A DNA stretch of 64,000 bases from Dirofilaria immitis (Eukaryota > Nematoda > Chromadorea > Rhabditida > Onchocercidae): the NCBI GenBank assembly GCA_024305405.1, contig JAKNDB010000070.1:690001-754000 (forward strand), read 5' to 3'. The position numbers and the translations under genes were made by a program. How positions within the stretch are numbered: position 1 is the stretch's first letter; each line of letters starts with the position of its first letter. Below the pieces are notes generated by a model. The model saw nothing but the letters and a program-made list of their open reading frames with translations. It had not been told where the DNA came from and did not search any database. Below are positions 51,325 through 61,002 of this stretch, one piece after another.

Positions 51325-52109
51325 GGAAATGTATAAAATATAATAAATGCCAATGCTAATCAATTTGATAACTTTTATCAATAAAAATTTAAAGCCTTCA
51401 AAAAATTATTTGACAAGAAATAAATTTAATATTGAAAATAAAAATGGCAACGATATCTTGTGATATTTCAAATTTTCTAAAAAAAAAAAGTTAAAATTTT
51501 CTTTTAAATTTGAAATATATATTATGTATGTGCAGATTTATTCGCTAAAATATATGTTATATGCAAATCTTCTACAGAACTATTCTTTCTCAGTGTTGAG
51601 AATTAATTTAAAAAAAAATGAACATATTTTAGGCAATGTAATTGAGCATTGTAATTTAGAAATTTTAAATTTTATCAAACCTAGCAAAAAAAACTTTAAA
51701 CATTGTTTATTCCAAACATGCTTTCATTAAAAATCTATTCGCGATTATACTTAAGATATAATTGAACTGTCAAACAATATTTAAGTTAATAAAGAACTTG
51801 GAAATTAGATCAAGAAAAAGTTTGAGAGCGGTTTAAAAATTTGATTATCATTAAATGTAACAAAGCAAAAATTCAATCCAAATTTACTATAATTTGGTAG
51901 ATGAATCAATACATATGTTATCAGTTATATACATTTTCAAGATTTGCTCATTTAATCAATTGTTAAAATTAAGAATTCAACAATTTCAATATCTTAAGCT
52001 TTTTGCTATGCATTAGTTTTATTTAATTTGTTTTAAAAATTTCAAAATTTTTGGGTGAGGAATTTGCATGATAAGTAATATATTAATAAATGATAAGTTG
52101 CTATTCATA
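51325..52109. other. Intergenic, nothing supported
   Basis: AT-rich gap between two minus-strand genes; the short plus-strand frames here look random. Confidence 0.5.
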
Positions 52110-54792
52110 CTATTTCTTTAACAAAATATTGAGTGATACACTACCAGGTTTATTTTTATTAACAAATTTGATTGTTTGACTATTCGGACAACAAATATGA
52201 GCATTTTTATTTTCTAAAATAGATAAAATTTTTATTATTTTTTGTTCGAACTTCCTTCATCATCTCTCACAGAAAAATCGTTTCCGTAGTTCTTCAACGA
52301 TTTCAAAAATCTTTTCTCAATCTTTATATTGTTGTTATTTGAGAAAAGTTTTTTTTCAAATCAAAAATTTGTGAAATATAATCAAATGGATATATTTAAG
52401 AATATTTGATAGCATTTATTTATTTACTTTTGATATGAGAATGAGAAAATTATTATACAATTTTTGTATGCTTAAAATATCAGAATGAGTAAGTTTGGGT
52501 ATCACATAATTACCATTTTCTTCAATAGGTTGATGATAAAAGGTGACATTACAGAATTTTTTTCCCACGAATGTTCTAAACCCAAAACATGTCCGATTTC
52601 GTGGACCGCCGTTTGCAGCAAATCAACAGTATCGTATCTAAACATATCTGATATAACAATTATCTTTTTTAAAAAAGAAATTGTTATAAATAATTTTGAA
52701 TTAAAAAAATTTTCCACACATTTAAATTGTTTTTGCTTAAAAAAAAATTAAGACTGAAAAAATAATCCAACCTGGAAAGTTCTGAGCTGTTCATGATAAC
52801 CCATTTTTCATCAATATCAAAATGAATCACTCCATATGGTGGTAGTAATGAATGTGCTAGCATTTTGCCTATTGAAAAATAGACTTGAAATCCAAATTTA
52901 ATTCATTTTTTTCAAATAGATTAGCAAGCTAATGAGATGAAATTTGATTAGCCCTGTTATTCAATTTTTAAATATCGATTCATTAAATCAAATAATTAAT
53001 CAAATTCAGGAATCAATTAATGCTATTTTGCTATATACGATAATTTTTAACTCCCATATCTTTCTCTATCACTTTATTCTTTACAGTAGTAGTTCATTTA
53101 ATCCTATCTATCATTTCCCATTTCATGCATAACTAAAAAAATGAAAACTTTTTCAAAGTATTTTAGAATTTTTGTAATATAATATAATGAAATATGAAAT
53201 GGGATTTATCATTTATCAAGCACCTATCTTTTGCATAAAAAGATAGCAATATCGATTATTCAAACTTCATAACTTATGATGTTTCTTAAAAAATTTTTAC
53301 AATAGAATGCATATAAACCTGATCCATCAAAAGAATATCCATTTCCATGATCTTTTTGACAAAGTCAATTTTAATATTTCCATTCGTTGGTACCTCAGTA
53401 AAATTCAATTGTGTTGCTGTCGACCATATACGGAAAGCTATTTTCATCATATTTCTAAATCAGAAGATATCAGTAAAGAAATATGTATGAAATTTAAAAA
53501 ACTTTCAATACTTAATTTATTTGAATTAAAAAAAAACTATTCTTTATATCATTTATAGTAGCAAAGAGTTAATGAATTATCATACCTTATTATTTTTCTA
53601 GATAATTGTTTTGGAATAATTCCTATCGAATATGTTAAATTTTTCGTCTTCCATCGATATTCTTTGTTTGAATCAGAAATATTTAACAAATTTTTATCAT
53701 TGATTTTAAAATGACCTGAAATTGCATTGATTTCTTCTTCTTTATATCGATTGCTAGTTATTTTTATTTCAGAAAGGCTTAACATCACGATTTATTAAAT
53801 TTAAAGTTGTAAAATATCTTGGTCACATGATTACAAATTAATAATAAATGAGAAAATGAGCAAATCACATTTGATATTGCCAGAAATTAAAATACTAATT
53901 GTACTAATAGAATTTATTCAGAAATTATTGATCAAAATAATAGTATCTCCTTTTAGCTTCAGCATATCAAATAATACATGAATATAACTAACTATTCGAA
54001 TATGAATCCTTTACGTCGTATCCATATCGTATTTTCCAGATTTTTGCCTTTTCGATTCATCAAATCGATTGAATAATTTTCGATTGTTAAATTTTTTGAA
54101 ATAATCTAAAAATTTCCTTCAAACATAATCTGTCATCATATTATTTGAAATGATAAGTTAAACAGATATATTAAACTTATGGATGCATTCAATTATGATA
54201 TTTAACAGATTAGCAAGAGAAGTACAGATGTTTAATTTAGTTAAAAGATTTGTAAAAAAGTAAGTTCAATTATTCGATGAATATATCAGACAAGTAATAT
54301 AGATAAAGATATCCATAATATGTTATCCAAATTATAGAAAAAGAGAAAATAATTGCGTGGAAATTTTGCTTCATTTGAAAGTTTTCACTTTTACAATCAA
54401 AAATTATAAAAAAATACTTCCCTATGAACTTTTTGAATATCTTTCAAAAGTTGATCATTAAGTTGATTATTGATTTCCTTCCTCAATAAATCATATTTTA
54501 TCAAATAATTCTGTAAATATATTACATTATTTTAGATAAAAATATTAAATAATATTTTGTTCAGTATTTATTACCTTAATTCTTCATAATTGCTTTACAA
54601 CAGCAAAAATATTTCAAATCCCTAACACCTTGTTTTTTTTCTTTAAAACGCCGCTAATTTCTGTAGCATAGGTACAGAAATTGATATTTTATCTAAAATC
54701 CAATTATCATATTTGTTGAAATATGCAATTAGTTTTGTCAAATAAGGCTGCTGTTTTCGCAATATAACGTACGAATGAAACGCTGTGGACAT
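52110..54792 (-). pseudogene. Matrixin-type metalloprotease (MMP family), one clear frameshift
   Basis: A zinc metalloprotease of the matrixin family, which degrades extracellular matrix. Possible propeptide exons are 54792-54676 and 54510-54418 (NYLIKYDLLRKEINNQ, LLKDIQKVHRE). Catalytic exons: up to 53586 (YRWKTKNLTYSI), 53454-53319 (KIAFRIWSTATQLNFTEVP), 52868-52772 (GKMLAHSLLPPYGVIHFDID, EKWV) and 52637-52514. The last of these has the zinc helix [15 protein letters not shown] and the Met-turn SVMSPF. In exon 53454-53319 the run of five T at 53353-53357 (five A in the sense strand) lacks one base: the expected calcium-site segment KDHGNGYSFDGSG is in the next frame, and inserting one base also fixes the phase with the following exon. 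I do not see a PRCG cysteine switch. The exon after the propeptide and the 3' end (52.1-52.4 kb) are unresolved, so this may be an assembly indel in a live gene. Confidence 0.7.
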
Positions 54793-56714
54793 GTTCAATA
54801 AATAATTCCAAAGTTAAATTACAAATTTGAATATCATTGGATCATGCAAATAAAAATAAGGATAAAGTCGTACAAAAGTAAAATCGCTGATATGCTTCGA
54901 TAATATTTGTAGGATAAATATTGAAATAAAGATAATATTGATAATCATAAAACAACGTAACATATATTCATATACGTAATGAAATGAATCCTAAAATTCA
55001 TTTCATATTCAAGAATGGAATATTGTCATGTAGTTATGATATGTCAGTTATCACTGGTTTAGCCTATGTTCTTTTATAATCATCTTCGGTTGATGAACAG
55101 GCTTATTTGATTAATTTTGTCAACATCTAACTTTAATTTCAAAAAATTTGGTCAATAAAAAGTTAATGATAAGATTTGATTATAATCAGTTGTATAAAAA
55201 TCTCTTGAAGAAAATTTACAACTAAATGTTATCGTATTAAGGCTAAAAACGCACAATATACCGCATCACTTTTATGATTTATATCAAATGCAAACGAAAT
55301 TTCACTGCAGAATATTTCGCATTTAAATACAATGAACATCGACAATAAAATAAGCGGCGTCAGTAGATAAATGTAAAAGTTAAATTTTACAAAAAAATAA
55401 AAACTTGAATCACAATTTCTTTATCTGTATAGTAATAGAATAAATCGTTTTTCTTCGATTTTTATGAATTTCTTTCAATTTTATTGGCAGTAAATTTCAG
55501 TTTTTTTCTTCGTTTATGAAATTTTAATAATAGGAATTATTTGTTTAAATATCGAGCAACTAAAAATAGTTATATTTTAAAATGATAAATCTAAATACAC
55601 TGGTATCAATGTCGAGATATATAATAGGCTTTTTCTAGATGACATCAGCATAAATTTAAGAAATAATCTTGAAATTTAAAACATTTCAATAATCTAAAAA
55701 ATACATTAGATGAAATTTTTGAATTTCTATGAAATTTAGTATCATATATTGAACACATTGCTGTAACGTAGTACCTCTTAACATAAATAATTTGAGTATA
55801 GTGCTGTCGATGTCTTTTTTAATATTATACCAACAAATTACTATTATTTCTCTTGCATATTTTAAATATTTATTAAAATTTCAATCCTTTATTTGAGAGA
55901 AAAAATGAGCAAATTTATGTACTAATATCATCAGTTGCGCAATGCAATATAATTTTATTATTCATAGATAATATCTTTATTATTTTCATTATCATTAAAG
56001 ATATTTAATAAATCTCGTTATAGTTGATATTTAATTATTTCAAGTCATTAATTTGATTTCTATTTAATGATAAATTTGTTAAAAGCATAATGATGAGTTT
56101 AATTTTAAAAATGATAAGCATAAAGAATTATGTTTACATAAGTTTTTCTTATTCATGATAACTTTTCAACTAAAAGTATACCAAACTTTTGGAGAGAATA
56201 GAAAATCAAATAAATGATTTAAAAGTTAAATAAACCAGATAATTTAAACAAGTTGATCAATAAATTAAACCAAAAATAAATATGCAAAAATCCAATAAGT
56301 ATCAAATGAAAAAATAGAAAAAGAAGAAATATAACGATGATTTATTTTCCTATCACACAAAATAAAATTAGAACAAAAATAAAGTATAAAAAAATTGATT
56401 AAAGAAAATATACACATATTATACATAGATATTGTACGTGTTGGGAATTTGAAAGGAAGGAACGTCTTTCGAAATTTAATTTCTTCCGAATATAAGGAGA
56501 GAATTTTCTTCTATGTTGGGCTTACACGATACTATAAACACAAGATATCCCGCGTATACAAATGTTGAATCGAATGAGCAGCATAAAAGAATACCAAACA
56601 TGAACACAGAAAAATTCAAAGAATGAGAACAATATTGTAACGCTCGCTCACTGATAGGTTATATCTTTTCTTAGAATTTGTTCTTCTTTCGTAAAGCCAC
56701 CGTTGTTCCTCGTG
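54793..56714. other. Gene-free interval upstream of the zinc-finger cluster
   Basis: AT-rich with no supportable exon. A short segment near 56374-56398 (agaacaaaaataaagtataa) recurs at about 59845, so duplicated flanking DNA begins here. The stretch from 56448 to 56720 is less AT-rich and begins tgttggg, compatible with a decayed LTR, but no second copy was found. Confidence 0.4.
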
Positions 56715-56866
56715 CACTGCTCGGAATGTTGTAATTTAAAATAGCATATAATAACTCATTGCAAACAGAGGATAATCTTTAATCATTCTTTTTGCGGTGG
56801 TAGTTTTAAATCAAACAAAAATTTAAAATTTCACATGAAAGATTTCCATTCTAAAGAAATAAACAT
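56715..56866 (+). repeat. Inverted repeat B, left arm (zinc-finger gene 3' tail)
   Basis: About 150 bp, from cactgctcggaatgttgtaa to ctaaagaaataaacat, is the reverse complement of 59942-60091 with few mismatches. In copy 2 of the zinc-finger gene this sequence directly follows the last finger, so here it is a 3' tail in opposite orientation. Confidence 0.85.
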
Positions 56867-56958
56867 GAGCATGCATTTCATTTATTAATTTTTCGTCGTT
56901 TTTCAATTGTGCAACATTCAAAAGGTAAGTTAATTAAAAATATTATATTAAATTTAAC
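56864..56958 (+). repeat. Inverted repeat A, left arm (inverted zinc-finger exon 1 and donor)
   Basis: About 95 bp that is the reverse complement of 58266-58360. It carries an inverted, decayed copy of the zinc-finger gene's first exon (ATG AGC ATG CAT, then an early TAA) and its splice donor ggtaagttaatt. It joins directly to the 3'-tail repeat B on its left. Confidence 0.85.
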
Positions 56959-56999
56959 GCCGAAGCGTGCAAAAGGAAGCGGTTAGGGTGCATGGTTTC

Positions 57000-58359
57000 T
57001 CATTTGCATGATTCCGCACATAAGATTTCAAGAGCGAGAATGAATTTGCACGTGCCTTTTAAATCAAATTTTCGAACAAAATGTTTCGCGCATTCCAAAC
57101 AACTATGGAGCTTCACACCGCTATGAATTTTCATATGCTTTTTCATAATCGATGGACGCGAGAAACATTTCCCACATATTGAACAATTGTGTGATTTCCC
57201 ATCGCTATGAATCCACATATGGTCATTCAAGGATGAGGATGTCGAGAAATTTTTCCCGCAATTCAAACAACTGTATGGCTTCAAACCGTTGTGAGTTCGC
57301 ATATGGACATTCAAATTTGCTGATTGCGAGAAACGTTTCTTACACACAGAACAACTGTATGGCTTCAAACCGTTGTGAGTTCGCATATGGACATTCAAAT
57401 TCGTTGATTGCGAGAAACCTTTCTTACACACAGAACAATTGTATGGCTTCAAACCATTGTGAGTTCGCATATGGACATTCAAATTCGATGATTGCGAGAA
57501 ACCTTTCTTACACACCGGACAAATGTAGGGCTTCTCACCGGTGTGAATTTGCATGTGCCTTTTTAAATCAGATTTTCGAGTAAAATGTTTCGCACATTCC
57601 AAACAACTATGGGGCTTCACACCGCTATGAATTTGCATATGCTTTTTCACAATCCATGGACGCGAGAAACATTTCCACATATCGAACAATTGTATGATTT
57701 CCCATCGCCATGAATCCACATATGGTCATTCAAGTACGAAGATCTCGAGAAATTTTTCCCGCAGTTCAAACAACTGCATGGCTTCAAACCGTTGTGAGTT
57801 CGCATATGCGTTTTCAAACTGCCTCTCATTTCTTTTCCGCATACATTACATTTATTTTTCGCTCCTTTTTTTTCTTTTTTCCTTCTTCATCCGCTTCTGA
57901 AATCGGTAAATTCGATGGCTCATTCTGTTCATCATTCATTACTCCACTTAATTTTATTGACTCATTCTCTTCATCTTGAATTGATATGTTACATCGATCC
58001 GCTGCTTTCTTTATGTCCACTTTTGGAATTGATAAGTCTAACGCTTCTGTTTGTTCTTGATTTGTTTCCATCACTGATAAATCCAACACTTCTGTTTGTT
58101 CTTCATTCGTTTTCATCATTGATAAATCTAACGGTTTTCTTAGTTCTTTCTTCCCCCTTTCTAAATCAACTGGCTTCGTCAATTGTGGCTGTGCTTCCTC
58201 AAATTATATTGTATTAGCCATTTCATACTTTCTTAAAATTTTAAAATCTTGAAAAACAATACTGTGTTAAATGTAATATAATATTTTTAATTAACTTACC
58301 GTTTGAATGTTGCACAATTGAAAAACGACGAAGAAGGAATAAATCAAATGCATGCTCAT
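57000..58359 (-). pseudogene. C2H2 zinc-finger gene, copy 1, with PxDLS motif; frame-disrupted
   Basis: A likely DNA-binding C2H2 protein. Exon 1 (58359-58300) encodes a surprisingly hydrophobic start, MSMHLIYSFFVVFQLCNIQT. Exon 2 from about 58197 opens EAQPQLTKPVDLERGKK, followed by three related units: KPLDLSMMKTNEEQ, EVLDLSVMETNQEQ and EALDLSIPKVDIKK. PLDLS is a perfect CtBP-binding (PxDLS) motif, suggesting a repressor. About ten fingers follow with C-x2-C-x12-H-x3-H spacing, joined by NGLKPY or TGEKPY linkers. A three-finger cassette (SSxLNDHMWIH, CGKCFSRP, CAKHF) occurs twice. Breaks: a missing A in the Lys run near 57870-57885, a missing G at 57675 (after CSICG), and a missing A at 57057-57060 (DLK-H in the last finger). 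The stretch of fingers between about 57640 and 57060 is open. Confidence 0.75.
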
Positions 58360-58360
58360 G
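58266..58360 (-). repeat. Inverted repeat A, right arm
   Basis: Native-orientation copy (exon 1 and donor of zinc-finger copy 1) pairing with 56864-56958. The two arms enclose the whole finger gene and could fold back on each other. Confidence 0.85.
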
Positions 58361-59269
58361 AACATTCCAGCAATTTCTAAAAACATTCAAATTTAATAGT
58401 ATTCGACACAATTACATCAAAGAAATGACATTATCTGATTGTGCATCCCACGAAGGATTCGGTGTTGGGAAGAAATTTTTTCTAACAAATGTTTTTCTGA
58501 ATAAATCAGCATTGACTATTAAAGATCTTACAATCAATATTAGCAAAATACGACATCCCTTACTTATATTATAAGCATAAATAAGTTATTTTTACTGGAG
58601 ATCAGCTCCAGATATGCGACAGCAAAAACTGTACAATTTGTGTAACTACAGAAAAAATAATATTATAGCAAGGAAAAGTTCAAAAGGTCTTTACAAAATC
58701 ATAGGAAAATAATTATGTTTTCAATACTCGCTTATTTACACGTTTATAGCAAAATATTCTCTAATAAAGTAAATAAAGTGAAAGCTATAAATTAAATTTT
58801 GTAGCAGAGAATCAAATGAAAGAATAACATGGTCATTTCTGCAGCCTCAATTGTATGAATCGCCAATAATTGTACATATAAGTACTCGATAAGGTAGGAG
58901 TGTCAATCTAACTAACTATAATAGAAATAGCAATTCACGCGTAGTAATGAAAGGGGAGATTATTCGGTCAATGTTTAACATCACTGTTTAATCCTTTATA
59001 TCAAATGAATTTATTTGAATTGCTGCTATTGTATTGTTTGAAATAATTTATGCAAAGCTGTTATACATTGCTGTCGAATTTTTTGTCAAACTTAGGTAAT
59101 TGAAACCCAACCGCTTCCATACGCACCCTTCAGCTTGCCGACCTTAGACAGATCGATCTCATTCTGTTTGACTGAGAACTTCTTTATATCTCTTCTCTTT
59201 AGCTTACTCATCTCATAATTTTGGTAAGCTATTTACATCAATGTCTTTTAAACATTTTTATCTATATAC

Positions 59270-59604
59270 AACTATTTACATGCTTCGGCTTTCGCCAACA
59301 TTCCCAACCGAAAAGCACAATGCCTTCAGGAAGAGTTTTGCCGAACATCATCTCATCACGGCACTTCTAGTCTTCAGTGATATATTTTCGCTTGGATTGT
59401 ATTGTATTCTTCACCTTTTCATCAATCACACTTGCTGCGTCGTCCTATCGTTGGCGTTCGCTTATTGAGGCTTACTAACTACTCTCGTTTCCACGTCTCC
59501 CAAAACGTATCGAGTGCCTCTAATGTTCCCATCCAATATTTAATAAGTTGTTCTCGTGTATCTGGGGCTTCTATTTTAAATCCCTCCAGAGTTTTGTTGG
59601 TCAT
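59270..59604 (-). mobile_element. BEL/Pao retrotransposon remnant (integrase C-terminal region)
   Basis: Less AT-rich than its surroundings. From an ATG at 59604 the minus strand reads TREQLIKYWMGTLEALDTFW, then ETWKRE before a stop. This matches the conserved end of BEL/Pao pol polyproteins (the DUF5641-like region, typically FWxxWxxEYLxSLrer). After the stop, coding-like fragments continue in shifted frames (LVSLNKRTPTIGRR; MMFGKTLPEGIVLFG). No protease, reverse transcriptase or clear LTR pair is present, so it is a dead fragment. It sits between the two zinc-finger copies and may have mediated or followed the duplication. Confidence 0.6.
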
Positions 59605-59941
59605 ATTAAGTTATTGGTATAACTAACGAAGCGTTGGGGTGAATGAAATCGCGTGCATATCCTATGTGCTTACGTATTGTGCATGCTTCAGTAAGCGACC
59701 ATAGGTGGTATAATCTAAAGATTATGAAGTAGATGTGCAAGTGAGTTTAGGCAAACATGAGAGGAAATTTTATTAAAAAAAAAATACCAGTAACTTATAA
59801 GTAAGCGACAACAATAATATTAAAGAAATTATTGTAAATAAAGTCAGAACAAAAATAAAGTATAAAAAATGACTAAATAGTAAGACATGTATAATCAACA
59901 ATCTCGGTAACAGCAATGTATATTACAGTTTTCGATTTTTA

Positions 59942-60091
59942 AATGTTTATTTCTTTAGAATGGAAATCTTCCATGTGATTTAAATTTTTGTTTGATTTAA
60001 AACTACCACCGCAAAAAGAATGATTAAAGATTATCCTCTCTTTGCAATGAGTTATTATATGCTGTTTTAAATTACAACATTCTGAGCAGTG
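59942..60091 (-). repeat. Inverted repeat B, right arm (3' tail of zinc-finger copy 2)
   Basis: Native-orientation copy of the 3' tail, reverse complement of 56715-56866. It contains the end of the last finger frame (stop at 60067-60069) and the 3' untranslated region with aagaaataaa. Confidence 0.85.
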
Positions 60092-61002
60092 TATGGTTTC
60101 TCATTGGCATGATTCCGCACATGAGATTTCAAGTGCGAGAACTGTGAGCAACTTTTTCCACATTCTGAACAATTTAAATTGTGAACTCGCAATGAAAACT
60201 GTTTTACTGATGTGCTTTTTTGAGTAAAATTTCTTTTACACTGTGAACAATTGTAGGGCATCTCACCGGCGAGAATTCACATATGCATTTTTAAATCAAA
60301 TTTTTGAATAAAATGTTTCGCACATTCCAAACAACTATGGGGCTTCACACCGCTATGAATTTTCATATACTTTTTCATATCGATGGACGCGAGAAACATT
60401 TCCACATATCGAACAATTGTATGATTTCCCATCGCCATGAATCCACATATGGTCATTCAAGTACGAAGATCTCGAGAAATTTTTCCCGCAGTTCAAACAA
60501 CTGCATGGCTTCAAACCGTTGTGAGTTCGCATATGCGTTTTCAAACTGCCTCTCATTTCTTTTCCGCATACATTACATTTATTTTTCGCTCCTTTTTTTT
60601 CTTTTTTCCTTCTTCATCCGCTTCTGAAATCGGTAAATTCGATGTCTCACTCTGTTCATCATTCATTACTCCACTTAATTTTATTGACTCATTCTCTTCA
60701 TCTTGAATTGATATGTTACATCGACCCGCTGCTTTCTTTATGTTCACTTTTGGAACTGATAAGTCCACACTTCTGTTTGTTCTTCATTCGTTTTCATCAT
60801 TGATAAATCTAACGGTTTTCTTAGTTCTTTCTTCCCCTTTCTAAATCAACCGGCTTCGTCAATTGTGGCTGTGCTTCCTCATATTATATTATATTAGCCA
60901 TTTCATACTTTCTTAAAATTTTGAAATCTTGAACACAATACCGCGTTAAATATAATATATTATTTTTAATTAACTTACCGTTTGAATGTCGCACAATTGT
61001 GT
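60067..61002 (-). pseudogene. C2H2 zinc-finger gene, copy 2, frame-disrupted
   Basis: A partial second copy of the zinc-finger gene. From 61002 to about 60300 it is nearly identical to 58330-57570 of copy 1: same donor, same acidic N-terminal region and same first two fingers. It has lost one LDLS-repeat unit and has one fewer C in the run near 60835. It shares two disabling indels with copy 1 (the Lys-run indel, and a missing base at 60402). It differs in the 3' fingers: YNCSQCKRNFTQKS, LNCSECGKSCSQFSHLKSHV and NHANEKPY, ending out of frame at 60067. The middle finger array of copy 1 is absent. Similarity stops abruptly inside exon 1 at about 61002, so its own start is replaced by other sequence. 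Confidence 0.7.

Noticed and set aside
54600..54660. Possible cysteine-switch remnant (KTRC then stop) upstream of the metalloprotease
   Set aside because: The spacing to the propeptide helices is wrong and the glycine is separated by a stop codon.
57152..57583. Plus-strand ORF of 143 aa opposite the zinc fingers, with repeated SNRCEFAYGHSN units
   Set aside because: It is the antisense shadow of the repeated C2H2 fingers; the repeats follow the finger period and the minus-strand finger signature explains it.
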